This document shows, piece by piece, positions 19,064-26,901 of a DNA stretch of 64,000 bases. Location: contig NZ_CP019327.1 in NCBI RefSeq assembly GCF_001971705.1, forward strand, positions 2,666,001-2,730,000. Reading direction: 5' to 3'. The DNA is from Natronorubrum daqingense. GTDB taxonomy: Archaea; Halobacteriota; Halobacteria; Halobacteriales; Natrialbaceae. Position 1 is the first letter of the stretch. Each line of letters begins with the position of its first letter. Position numbers and translations under genes: made by a program. The notes beneath the pieces are model-generated. The model was not told the DNA's origin. It made no database searches and worked only from the letters and a program-made list of their open reading frames with translations.

Positions 19064-19678
19064 TTAGCCCTCTGCGTACAGCGAATCGAGGATGAACTCG
19101 TCGATGGCCGCTCGAGCCTCCGCCGGGGCGTCCTCGTGGCCGAGCGAGATGCGTCGGCCGCGTGCGGCGTGGATGACGTCCGTCACGAGTTGGCCCATCA
19201 GTTCGGCGTCGACGGCCCGGAACGCACCCTGCTCGATGCCCGTCTCGATGACGTCGACGATACTCCCGCGAATTCGGTCGTAGTGGTCGGTGAAGATTTT
19301 CCGGTGTTCGCCGTCGTTCTGGGCGTAGGTGTACAGTTCGTGGTAGACTTTCATCCGATCCCAGTGGGAGAACTCCTCGAACTCCGGGCCGAACAGGCAC
19401 TGGTCGATCCGTGCGTCGAGTTCCGTGCGCGGGTCGGCGTCCTCCTCGACTTCCACGCTTCCCTCGTACTGCTCGATGACGTGTTCTAAAAACGAGGAGA
19501 GGAGGTCGTACTTTCCGTCGAAGTGATAGTGGATTACCTGCCGCGTCAGATCCATTTCCTCGCCGATGTCGCGCATTCGGAGGTCCTTGTAGCCGTGCTC
19601 GCTCAGCGCACGGAACGTCGCTTCCATGATCACCTCCTTCGTGTCCGCGGTGGACTCCCCCTCTCGAGCATCGCTCAT
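19064..19678 (-). CDS. TetR/AcrR-family transcriptional regulator
   Basis: The 204-aa protein has an N-terminal TetR HTH at about residues 15-60 (TKEVIMEATFRALSEHGY, MRDIGEEMDLTRQVIHYHF, GKYDLLSSFL). A helical ligand-binding and dimerisation domain follows, rich in His, Tyr and Phe (HWDRMKVYHELYTYAQ). It is divergent from the amidohydrolase gene. The shared spacer contains the dyad O2, and identical-type dyads stand before the CoA-transferase and between the TatD-like and propeller genes. It is therefore the best candidate for a local repressor of this catabolic set, possibly also of itself. Its ligand may be an acid or CoA ester of the pathway; this is inference. Confidence 0.92.
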   Translation of the reverse strand: MSDAREGESTADTKEVIMEATFRALSEHGYKDLRMRDIGEEMDLTRQVIHYHFDGKYDLLSSFLEHVIEQYEGSVEVEEDADPRTELDARIDQCLFGPEFEEFSHWDRMKVYHELYTYAQNDGEHRKIFTDHYDRIRGSIVDVIETGIEQGAFRAVDAELMGQLVTDVIHAARGRRISLGHEDAPAEARAAIDEFILDSLYAEG

Positions 19679-19696
19679 ACGCCTACTGCGGGTGAT

Positions 19697-19707
19697 GGAT
19701 ATATAAC
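19697..19707 (-). promoter_or_regulatory. TATA box of the tetR gene
   Basis: GTTATATATCC on the minus strand is centred 24 nt before the ATG at 19678, giving a nearly leaderless transcript. Operator O2 lies about 33 nt further upstream. Confidence 0.6.
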
Positions 19708-19739
19708 AAATTTGTTCCAGAAACGCTCGAGGAGAATCC

Positions 19740-19755
19740 TTTACCAGACGGTAAA
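19740..19755. promoter_or_regulatory. Operator-like dyad O2
   Basis: TTTACC-AGAC-GGTAAA is a perfect inverted repeat with 6-bp arms in the tetR/amidohydrolase divergent spacer. Its right arm overlaps the AT-rich box TAAATTTTTG, which lies about 34 nt before the amidohydrolase ATG. A repressor bound here would block TBP/TFB access. Confidence 0.7.
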
Positions 19756-19789
19756 TTTTTGCCTCCGTGGTTAGATTATCTACCCGACT

Positions 19790-21148
19790 ATGTCACGTAC
19801 GATCATACAACACGGGACGGTCGTCTCGCTCGATCCGGAGATCGGACAACTCGAGGACGCGGATATCCTGATCGAGGACGGGGAAATCGTCGAAATCGGA
19901 GCGGGGCTGTCCGCGGAGAACGCGGAGGTCATCGACGCGAGCGACCACATCGTGGTTCCCGGGTTCGTCGACTCGCACATCCACCTCGCACAGACGCAGG
20001 TACGGGGTATCGCCGGGGACTGGTCGCTCATGGGCGACTACTTCGACGACATGCTCGGCAACATCACCGGGCTCTACCAGCCCGAAGACATGTACCTGGG
20101 CGGCCTCTTCGGCGCGCTCGAGAAGCTCTATACGGGGACGACCACGGTCTTGGATTGGTCGTACCCCAACACGCCCGAGCACGCCGAACGGGCCGTCGAC
20201 GCGCTGCAGGATACCGGGGTGCGAGCGGTGTACACCTACGGCCCGCCGGGTGACGACGCGGCGACGTGGTGGTTCGAGAGCGACGTCGGTCTCCCCGAAC
20301 AGCAAATCCGCGAGTTCGACGCCGAGAAGATCCGCGACGACGACCGACTCAGCCTCGCACTCGGGTTGCGAGGGCCGGATTTCTGTACCGACGAGACCGC
20401 CCGCGGCGATCTGGAACTGGCCCGCGAACTCGACGCCCTCGCCACGCTTCACATGGGCGCTGCATGTTGGCCGTCCTCGGTCTACGGCGACGACTACCAG
20501 GGCTTTGGTTGCCTCGAGGACATGCTCGGCCCGGACGTCAATGTCGCCCACGGGAACCACTTTGCCCAGGAGGACATCGACCACGCCGTCGAGCAGGGGG
20601 TCTCCTTTTCGTCGACTCCGGAAGTGGAAATGCAGATGGGCCACGGCATCCCCGTCACCGAAAAGGTCATAGAGGCCGGTGGCCGGCCGGCGTGGGGCGT
20701 CGACGTCTGCTCGGACATCAGCGGCGACATGACCAGCCAGATGCGGATCGGCCTGCAAGTCCAGCGGATGTTCGAGAACCAGGCGGTCCTCGAGGGAGAC
20801 GAGGAGGTCACGGAGCTCCAGACCACTGCACGGGACACCCTCGAGATGGCCACCATCGAGGGGGCGAGAGCCCTGAACCTGGAGGACGAGATCGGAACGC
20901 TCACGCCGGGTAAGCGCGCGGACATCGTGATGATTCGGACGGACGACTTCATGACCGCGCCGAGTCACAACCCAATTCAGACCGTCGTCTTCCAGTCCGA
21001 CACTTCTCACATCGACACCGTACTCGTCGACGGCGAACCCGTCAAGCAAGATGGCGAACTGCGCAATCCGCTCGTCGAGGAGGAGTTCGACCGCTTCGTC
21101 GCGTCCGGCGAGCGACTGATCGACGAGGCCGGAATCGACCTCGAGTAA
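19790..21148 (+). CDS. Amidohydrolase-superfamily deaminase/hydrolase (chlorohydrolase-like)
   Basis: The 452-aa metal-dependent hydrolase has the composite N- and C-terminal beta domain (IIQHGTVVSLDP at the start, TPGKRADIVMIR near the end) around a TIM barrel. Metal ligands are visible: HIHL at about residue 63-66, HMGA, HGNHF and the Asp in GVDVCSD. It belongs with the guanine/SAH deaminase, AtzB and TrzN type of cyclic amidohydrolases. The substrate, probably a ring or C-N bonded compound, is not readable. It is followed after 24 nt by the FAH-family gene, so they form an operon under O2. Confidence 0.9.
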   Translation: MSRTIIQHGTVVSLDPEIGQLEDADILIEDGEIVEIGAGLSAENAEVIDASDHIVVPGFVDSHIHLAQTQVRGIAGDWSLMGDYFDDMLGNITGLYQPEDMYLGGLFGALEKLYTGTTTVLDWSYPNTPEHAERAVDALQDTGVRAVYTYGPPGDDAATWWFESDVGLPEQQIREFDAEKIRDDDRLSLALGLRGPDFCTDETARGDLELARELDALATLHMGAACWPSSVYGDDYQGFGCLEDMLGPDVNVAHGNHFAQEDIDHAVEQGVSFSSTPEVEMQMGHGIPVTEKVIEAGGRPAWGVDVCSDISGDMTSQMRIGLQVQRMFENQAVLEGDEEVTELQTTARDTLEMATIEGARALNLEDEIGTLTPGKRADIVMIRTDDFMTAPSHNPIQTVVFQSDTSHIDTVLVDGEPVKQDGELRNPLVEEEFDRFVASGERLIDEAGIDLE

Positions 21149-21172
21149 CTCACACCCACCAATTCACTCACG

Positions 21173-22066
21173 ATGCGACTCGGACAATACACGACGACGA
21201 ACACGGAACAGCCCTGGTATGGCGCCAGGACGGACGAACAGACGGTCGTCAACCTCGCCGAGGCGGGCGCTGCCACCGGCGTCGACCTGCCCCGGCGGAG
21301 TACCGAATTGCTAGCCGGCCGGGAGTGGCAACGGAAGGCAGAACTCGCTCTCGAGCACGCCGAGGAGACTGGAACCGGCGTCTACGACCTCGACGGTCTG
21401 GACCGGCACGCTCCCGTAGGCGATCCGCAGAAGGTCGTCTGCGTCGGGCTGAACTATCGGGACCACGCAGAGGAGGGCGACAACCCGATTCCGGACGAAC
21501 CCGTGCTCTTCTCGAAGTTTCCGACGACCGTGACCGGCCCCGGGAGTACGATCAGCTGGGATCCCGACCTCACCGAGAAGGTCGACTACGAGGCCGAACT
21601 CGTCGCCGTCATCGGAAAGGAAGCGCGACGCGTCGACGAGGACGAGGCCCTCGAGCACGTGGCGGGTTACGTGGTGGGCAACGACGTCTCCGCTCGCGAT
21701 CTCCAGCACGGCGACGGGCAGTGGGTTCGGGGGAAGAGCCTCGACGGCTTCGCACCCATCGGGCCGGAACTCGTGACCGCGGATGAAGTGTCAGACCCTC
21801 ACGACCTCGAGATCTGGGCCGAAGTCAACGGCGAGCGCTTGCAGGAGTCGACGACCGCGAACCTCATCTTCGGGATCGACGAGCTGGTCTCGTTCTGCAG
21901 CCAGGCGTTCACACTGAAACCGGGCGACCTCATCTTCACCGGCACGCCGCCGGGCGTCGGCGTTTATCGAGAGCCACCCGTGCTGCTCGAGGACGGCGAC
22001 GAGGTGACGATCGGCGTCGACGAACTCGGGGAACTGACGAACACCTGTTCGTTCGATACGCAGTAG
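21173..22066 (+). CDS. Fumarylacetoacetate hydrolase family protein
   Basis: The 297-aa protein has the FAH-fold signature: VCVGLNYRDHAEE, EPVLFSKFPTTVTGPG, the metal-binding VDYEAELVAVIGKEA, VVGNDVSARDLQ, WVRGKSLDGFAPIGP and GDLIFTGTPPGVG. Members hydrolyse or isomerise 2-oxo/diketo acids in ring-cleavage and sugar-acid pathways. Examples are hydroxyheptadienedioate isomerase, acylpyruvases and 2-keto-3-deoxy acid dehydratases. An N-terminal domain of about 70 residues precedes the catalytic fold. It is in the amidohydrolase operon; the downstream toxin-antitoxin pair is convergent. Confidence 0.93.
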   Translation: MRLGQYTTTNTEQPWYGARTDEQTVVNLAEAGAATGVDLPRRSTELLAGREWQRKAELALEHAEETGTGVYDLDGLDRHAPVGDPQKVVCVGLNYRDHAEEGDNPIPDEPVLFSKFPTTVTGPGSTISWDPDLTEKVDYEAELVAVIGKEARRVDEDEALEHVAGYVVGNDVSARDLQHGDGQWVRGKSLDGFAPIGPELVTADEVSDPHDLEIWAEVNGERLQESTTANLIFGIDELVSFCSQAFTLKPGDLIFTGTPPGVGVYREPPVLLEDGDEVTIGVDELGELTNTCSFDTQ

Positions 22067-22086
22067 TCGGGAACACGACTTTCGGT

Positions 22087-22548
22087 TCAGTTTTCCTCGA
22101 GCGCGCCGACGGATTCGAGATGGTCACGGACCTCGATAAGGAACTGCCGATACCGCTCAAGGTCCTGTAAGGCGTTGTAGACGACATCATGCTCGATGAT
22201 CTCTCCGTAGGTGTGTGCGAGGACGTTACGGAATCGAGCTCCCTGTGCCATTTCGGTGGCTGTCGAAGCCGAAAGGATGTCGAGTTCCTCGAGTGCGCGC
22301 ATCGATTTCGGATTGCTCTTCGGCGGTGAGCCCCGTTCGTGTTTGACCAGTTCCTCCGCGATATCGATCGCTGCCTCGGTCATTTTCACGAACCTGCGCT
22401 CGACGATATCCTGGCTATCGGTGTCGGCGTAGTACTCCTTTCTGGGTAGTGACTGTTTCCGAGCAAGGATACCCAAGCTGACCTCGATCGTCTCGACAGC
22501 GTTCAGGATCCTGTTGAGTCGATCTGGTGGGAAGGGCTCATCCGTCAT
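22087..22548 (-). CDS. hepT: HepT-like ribonuclease toxin
   Basis: The 153-aa helical protein contains RNVLAHTY, the RX4HXY motif of HEPN RNases such as HepT. HEPN toxins cut RNA and are silenced when the partner nucleotidyltransferase MntA adenylylates the tyrosine of this motif. The start ATG overlaps the MntA stop by 4 nt. GC at third codon positions is visibly lower than in neighbouring genes, suggesting transfer. The pair lies inside a catabolic gene set between two hydrolase genes. Confidence 0.88.
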   Translation of the reverse strand: MTDEPFPPDRLNRILNAVETIEVSLGILARKQSLPRKEYYADTDSQDIVERRFVKMTEAAIDIAEELVKHERGSPPKSNPKSMRALEELDILSASTATEMAQGARFRNVLAHTYGEIIEHDVVYNALQDLERYRQFLIEVRDHLESVGALEEN

Positions 22549-23027
22549 TCGTTGTGCGTCTCGCCGTCCGTTGCTGTCACAGCAGATCCGCTTAGATGTT
22601 CGTCGATTTTGGTTAGTGCCGCATCGAACCGTTCACGCGGAGACTGAGGGGACGACTCCGTCTCCATCAGCCGGTCTCGAAGGGCAGTTGCATGATTTGG
22701 ATTACCGACGAGGAGTATTCCACGGTCGAAAACTGTCGCTGCCAGTTCCGGTGAAGCTCTGTGAAGATCCACGAGGTCTACCTCATCAGTCTCGAGTGTC
22801 TCACTGAGATCGGCACTCAGTCCGAAGAAGCGTTCGTTGTACTCCGGATCGGTCGGTTGGACGTCTTCGAGTTCGACTGCGAGATCAATATCACTTCGAG
22901 AATGGGTTTCTCCGCTCGCGTGAGATCCAAACAAGATCGCCAGTTGGATCTCGTGTTCCTGGAACACTTCCTGTAGCCTCTCGAGTGGGAGCGAGTCGTC
23001 GAGAGTAGCCTCCCTCCAGGTTCTCAT
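22545..23027 (-). CDS. mntA: MntA-like nucleotidyltransferase antitoxin
   Basis: The 160-aa protein has the minimal nucleotidyltransferase motif ILFGSHASGETHSRSDIDLA, i.e. GSX10DXD, at about residues 32-51. A third acidic position is likely in DEVDLVDLH. MntA proteins AMPylate their HepT partner to neutralise it. It is the first gene of the pair and overlaps hepT by 4 nt. The length is close to known MntA proteins. Confidence 0.87.
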   Translation of the reverse strand: MRTWREATLDDSLPLERLQEVFQEHEIQLAILFGSHASGETHSRSDIDLAVELEDVQPTDPEYNERFFGLSADLSETLETDEVDLVDLHRASPELAATVFDRGILLVGNPNHATALRDRLMETESSPQSPRERFDAALTKIDEHLSGSAVTATDGETHNE

Positions 23028-23194
23028 CGTCCGAAAACACGTCCTCGGTGTACATAAACGCTCAGGGAATATCGATGGAACAGAGTACTGATCTCGAGAT
23101 TGCGACTATACGCAAGGACAGAGAATAGTTTGCATACCTGACGAACGATACGGACAGGTGGACGACGAATCACTTCGGATCAACCCTTCTTTCT

Positions 23195-23310
23195 GCGGTG
23201 GCGCGCGCTGTCGGACGACCGAGTGTAAACGAGAGCGGCCGACAATGCTGCGCGAGGGATGAGCGAACGCAGTGAGCGAATCGGCTGGGGAGGGCGTGGC
23301 CATCCCGTGT
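23195..23310 (+). repeat. Dispersed repeat, copy A
   Basis: This copy starts GCGGTGGCGCGCGCTG, has a variable centre, then CGCGAGGGATGAGCGAACG, GAATCGGCTGGGGAGG and CGTGGCCATCCCGTG. Two related copies lie at 27558-27675 and 27883-28007. The rest of the 502-nt spacer 23028-23529 shows no supported gene. It may be a non-autonomous mobile or structured repeat. Confidence 0.7.
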
Positions 23311-23529
23311 GGCCATGTGAGGAGAGTCTGCTTCCGTAGTTATCACCGCGAAAGCCCTGGCCCCTTTCAGTCCCACCCGACGGTGGTTGGTCAAGGCTGC
23401 AGACTCGACGGCGAACGTTCCGTGACCTTCTCTACGTAACGATCGGTCGCCTCAGATCAAACACCCTCACTGAATACCAAAACCGTCGTACCAATTACTG
23501 CTAAACGTCGACAGTTCCCTTTGCGAAGC

Positions 23530-24534
23530 TCACTGGCCGATGTCGAACACGTCGCGCGGGTTCTCGAGCACCACCTGCCTGATGGCCTCCTCGTCGATCC
23601 CGTACCGATAAAGTTCGAAAATCGCCCGCTTCAGCGCGAACGGGTCCGTTCTCAGGACGTTGGCACAGTCGGTGTCGATCATGATCCGATCGGGTCCGTA
23701 CTCGTCGATGGCGTCGGCGACGTCTGCAGCGTCGACGCCGATCAGCCACGAGTGACCGATCGTGTAGCTCAGGTAGCAGTCGGTCTCCGCCATCAGGTAC
23801 TCGGTGTTGTTCTCGTCCGCGTGTGAGGCGACGACTCGCTCCTCGTCTAATCCGGCGTCTCGGGCCGCCTCGACGTCGATTTTTACCGCCTCGAGCGCGG
23901 GATTCTCCCTCTCAATGACCGGTTCCTGACCCAGGCCGGGGTTCTTCTCGTAGCCCGGCGTTCCGAGTTCCGGGCGGTAGGAACGGCCCGAATCGCTCGA
24001 GGTGTTCGGCGTGTGGAGGAGCACCGGCAGGTCGTGGGCGTCCGCGAGTTCCATCTGGGCCTGGACGACCGCGCGCTGCTCGTCGAGGCCCCACGAGCTA
24101 ACGTGCTGGGAGGGGGTAACTCCGGTTTCGCCGATCGCGACGACCTCCTCGAGGTCGCAGTAGTCGGCCATCGCCTCGAGCAACTCGTCCGGGTTCTCGA
24201 TCCGAACGCCCGTGTGGATCCCCAATCCGAGTTTGGCTTCGAAGAAGTGGTTCCGTTCGATCGCCCCGCGTCGGTTGATCGCGTCGTCCCAGAGGTAGCG
24301 GACGTCGGACGCCTGCACGGGTTTGTACGGCGTCCAGTGATAGCCCGAGGAGACCATCACCATGGATCGACACCCCGAGAGGGCGTAGCGCTCACGGTCG
24401 TCCCACGAGAGCGTGTGTGCGTGGTTGTGAACGTCGATCCACGGGAGGTTGAGAAGCTCCGTCGGGAGGTCGACGTCTCGGTCCTCGAGGTGCGCTGCGT
24501 CCGTCGGCCGGGCGGTCGGATGCGGTGAGGTCAT
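23530..24534 (-). CDS. TatD-like metal-dependent hydrolase (amidohydrolase superfamily)
   Basis: The 334-aa TIM-barrel protein has metal-site motifs of the TatD/PHP-like amidohydrolases: VHNHAH near residue 35, the Glu in AIGETGVTPS, the His in LLHTPNTSS, the His in ASHADENN and the Asp in MIDTDCAN. It lacks the compact length of TatD DNases (about 260 aa), so a small-molecule hydrolase or lactonase is as likely. It is transcribed away from the propeller gene, and dyad O3 lies 15-30 nt before its ATG, where its TATA region would be. It is probably part of the same regulon as the CoA-transferase and amidohydrolase. Confidence 0.82.
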   Translation of the reverse strand: MTSPHPTARPTDAAHLEDRDVDLPTELLNLPWIDVHNHAHTLSWDDRERYALSGCRSMVMVSSGYHWTPYKPVQASDVRYLWDDAINRRGAIERNHFFEAKLGLGIHTGVRIENPDELLEAMADYCDLEEVVAIGETGVTPSQHVSSWGLDEQRAVVQAQMELADAHDLPVLLHTPNTSSDSGRSYRPELGTPGYEKNPGLGQEPVIERENPALEAVKIDVEAARDAGLDEERVVASHADENNTEYLMAETDCYLSYTIGHSWLIGVDAADVADAIDEYGPDRIMIDTDCANVLRTDPFALKRAIFELYRYGIDEEAIRQVVLENPRDVFDIGQ

Positions 24535-24548
24535 GGGTAACGTAGCGT

Positions 24549-24564
24549 TTTACAGGCTGGTAAA
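24549..24564. promoter_or_regulatory. Operator-like dyad O3
   Basis: TTTACA-GGCT-GGTAAA is a 16-bp dyad with one mismatch to TTTACC-N4-GGTAAA. It lies in the 62-nt spacer between two divergent genes, abuts the TATA box of the propeller gene and covers the TATA region of the TatD-like gene. One bound repressor could silence both. Confidence 0.65.
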
Positions 24565-24566
24565 AC

Positions 24567-24573
24567 TTTATTG
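24567..24573 (+). promoter_or_regulatory. TATA box of the propeller gene
   Basis: TTTATTG is centred 27 nt before ATG 24597, predicting a leaderless mRNA. It directly follows operator O3. Confidence 0.55.
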
Positions 24574-24596
24574 TGCGAGTGATACACAAACATAGT

Positions 24597-25667
24597 ATGC
24601 CACTGTTGATCGGGACAGATGACGGTCTGTACCGAGTCGAAAGCGTGCCGTTCGAGCGTGAGGAAGAAGAATTGGTCCTCGAGTGTGGCGTCGTGACGGC
24701 GCTTCGATCGTGGGGCCACACCGACGGCGTCTTCGTCGCGTCCTCGAGCGGAGCGTACCGGTCGCTCGACGGCGGGGAGACGTGGGAGGACCTCAGCGTG
24801 CCGCTGGGCGATCGCTTCTGGCACGCCGGCGAGAGCGAGGTGTGGTCGATCCTCGCGACCGCGGACGGCGCGCTCTACGCCGGAACGAACGACCCCTACA
24901 TTTACCGATCCGTCGACGAGGGCGAGTCGTGGTCGGAGCTGAAGGGATTCCGTGACCTGCCGTCTCGCGGCCACTGGGAGTCGCCGATCGATCCCCACTA
25001 CGCGCGCTTGCGCGCACTCGAGACCGTGCCGGGACGACCCGAGCAACTGATCGCCGGCGTCGAAGCCGGCGGGATTCACCTGAGCGAGGACGGGGGACAG
25101 ACGTGGATCGACCGCCGCGAGACCATCGTCGACGACGTCCACCAGATCCTGCCGATTACCGAAGACGTCTGGTTGGCGACGGCGGGATACCTCGACATCG
25201 ACCTCGAGAACCTCGGACTCGGCCACGCGGTCGGCGAAGGGGGGCTCCATCGGACGACCGACGGCGGCGGGTCGTGGACCCGCCTCGATCGGGGCAACGA
25301 CTTCTCGTACATCCGCTGCGTGTTCGTCCACGACGGCACCGTCTTCTTCTGTGGGGGCGAAGAGGCTCCGCCGGCGTGGGTCGACGACGACCACGAGGTC
25401 GCGCTGTTCGAGTCGACGAACTTCGGTCGCGACTTCGAACGGGTCTCCTTCCCCGGCGAGCCACACGAGATCATCGAAGCGTGGGCCGTCCACGACGGGG
25501 ACGTCATCTGCGGCTCGGGACTCTTCGACGTGCCCGATCAACGCGACGACGTGAACGGCCGAATCATGCGCCGGACGGATGCTGGCGAGTACGAGACGGT
25601 CGGCCGCGTCGGGGCCAACGTCGGCCGACTCGAGGTTGTCAACGCCGGTTCGGAGGGTGAACGATGA
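24597..25667 (+). CDS. Cytoplasmic Asp-box beta-propeller protein (BNR/Ycf48-like)
   Basis: The 356-aa protein is built from repeated Asp boxes of the SxDxGxxW type: SLDGGETW, SVDEGESW, SEDGGQTW, TTDGGGSW and a degenerate STNFGRDF. It also begins LLIGTDDGLYRV, typical for a propeller blade. There is no signal peptide or lipobox, so unlike sialidases it should act inside the cell. ATG 24597 is preferred over a start 24 nt upstream because it lies 27 nt from the TATA box. It could be a lactonase-like enzyme or a scaffold for the neighbouring hydrolases; no catalytic residues can be named. It overlaps the DoxX-like gene by 4 nt. Confidence 0.8.
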   Translation: MPLLIGTDDGLYRVESVPFEREEEELVLECGVVTALRSWGHTDGVFVASSSGAYRSLDGGETWEDLSVPLGDRFWHAGESEVWSILATADGALYAGTNDPYIYRSVDEGESWSELKGFRDLPSRGHWESPIDPHYARLRALETVPGRPEQLIAGVEAGGIHLSEDGGQTWIDRRETIVDDVHQILPITEDVWLATAGYLDIDLENLGLGHAVGEGGLHRTTDGGGSWTRLDRGNDFSYIRCVFVHDGTVFFCGGEEAPPAWVDDDHEVALFESTNFGRDFERVSFPGEPHEIIEAWAVHDGDVICGSGLFDVPDQRDDVNGRIMRRTDAGEYETVGRVGANVGRLEVVNAGSEGER

Positions 25668-26059
25668 CGGAGCGGACTGCGCAAGCCGATCCACCCTCGT
25701 TCGTCGGCCGGGCACTCTACAGCGGCATTCTGGCGTACATGGCCATCGACGGATTCCAGAACAACGAGAAGCGCGTGGAGGTCGCCAGAGAGAAGGGGGT
25801 GCCCGCCCCGGACGTCCTCGTGCCGTTCGTCACGGGGATGCTCTTCGTCGCGAACGTCGGTATCTTGCTCTGGAAGTTCCCGCGGGCGTCCGCCGGCGCG
25901 CTCATCGTCTTCTTTCTCGGGACGACGCCCGGCATTCACGACTTCTGGACGATGGACGGCGAGGAACGCCAGGCGAACAAGATCAACTTCCTCAAGAACG
26001 TCGCCCTGCTCGGTGGCGCACTGTTGCTCCTCGAGCAGGCGGGGGATCAAGCCGAGTGA
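25664..26059 (+). CDS. DoxX-family membrane protein
   Basis: The 131-aa protein has about four hydrophobic segments. It also has the DoxX-like patterns RALYSGILAYMAIDGF, VPFVTGMLFVANVGILLWKF, PGIHDFW and NFLKNVALLGGALLLL. DoxX family members are small membrane proteins linked to redox or quinone chemistry, with poorly defined roles. It is coupled to the propeller gene by ATGA. Its last codons and stop are the first unit of a 24-bp repeat array. Confidence 0.82.
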   Translation: MTERTAQADPPSFVGRALYSGILAYMAIDGFQNNEKRVEVAREKGVPAPDVLVPFVTGMLFVANVGILLWKFPRASAGALIVFFLGTTPGIHDFWTMDGEERQANKINFLKNVALLGGALLLLEQAGDQAE

Positions 26060-26157
26060 TCGGCTAGAATTCGAGCCGAGTGATAAGCGGGGGCTCGAAG
26101 CGAGTGACCTGCTGGAACTTGAACTGGGTGATCAGCGGGGACTCGAGCCGAGTCATG
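26051..26157 (+). repeat. Imperfect 24-bp tandem repeats starting at the doxX-like stop codon
   Basis: Four diverged 24-bp units (26051, 26075, 26099, 26123) and a partial fifth start with GCCGAGTGAT or a variant such as AGCGAGTGAC or ACTGGGTGAT. They end near TCGA or TTGA. The first contains the final codons and stop of the DoxX-like gene, so the gene tail has been copied downstream in units of eight codons. Confidence 0.8.
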
Positions 26158-26178
26158 CTCCCCACTCGAGAAACTTGA

Positions 26179-26772
26179 TCAGCCGAAAATCTCGTCGCGC
26201 TCGTAGGCCATCTCCTCGCTCACCGTACTCGAGACGTCCGCGCCGAACTCGCGTTCGACGAGCCACAGCGCCAGGTCGAGGCCGGACGTGACGCCGCCCG
26301 CGGTCAACACGTCGCCGTCGTCCACGACCCGCTCGTCGACCACGTTCGCGGCGTGGGATGCGAGGTCGTCCTCCGCAACCGGGTGGGTCGCGGCGGGACG
26401 GCCCTCGAGCAGGTCCGCCTCCGCAAGCACCATCGCGCCAGTGCAGACCGAGGCGACCGTCGCGCCGTTCGTGAAGCGCTCGTCGACGGCGTCCGGCAGC
26501 TCGCCGTCGTCGACGACGGCCCGAACGCCTTCGTTAGCGGTCGTCCACCCGCCGCCGGGTACGACGAGGATATCGGGCTGGTCGAGGGTCCCTTGCGTCT
26601 CGACGCGCAGATCGTGACTCGCCGTCACGAAGTCGGAATTATCGAGCGTGACGAGGCTCGTCTCGAGGGACGCGCCGGCCTGGGCGGCGTTTTCGAACAC
26701 TTCGTAGGGACCGATCGCGTCGAGTTCGTCGAAGCCGTCGAACAACACGATTTCTGCGGTGGTGTCGGCCAT
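26179..26772 (-). CDS. DJ-1/PfpI-family protein (isonitrile hydratase-like)
   Basis: The 197-aa protein has the class I glutamine-amidotransferase-like fold: EIVLFDGFDELDAIGPYEVF at the N-terminus, ILVVPGGGW, and the nucleophile elbow VCTGAM with the catalytic Cys. AGGVTSGLDLALWLVE follows. The DEL-IGPYEVF start is typical of isonitrile hydratases and of the amidase domain of GlxA regulators, but no HTH is attached. ATG 26772 removes a non-family N-terminal extension of 93 residues. It is divergent from the Lrp-domain gene. Confidence 0.88.
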   Translation of the reverse strand: MADTTAEIVLFDGFDELDAIGPYEVFENAAQAGASLETSLVTLDNSDFVTASHDLRVETQGTLDQPDILVVPGGGWTTANEGVRAVVDDGELPDAVDERFTNGATVASVCTGAMVLAEADLLEGRPAATHPVAEDDLASHAANVVDERVVDDGDVLTAGGVTSGLDLALWLVEREFGADVSSTVSEEMAYERDEIFG

Positions 26773-26901
26773 GTCGAAGGCGTCGACTCGCTCGGGCAAA
26801 CGTGTTGTGCCGGCGCGTCGACAGCCGGATTCGCCGACAGGTCCGCGCTCGTGAGGGTCGCGGGTCGTTATTTGGCCCTCGGCGGCGGAGTCTGCGAGCA
26901 C

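Noticed and set aside
23106-23394. Minus-strand ORFs of 65 and 74 codons
   Set aside because: They fall in dispersed-repeat copy A; they have no recognisable domain and their reading frame depends on repeat sequence.
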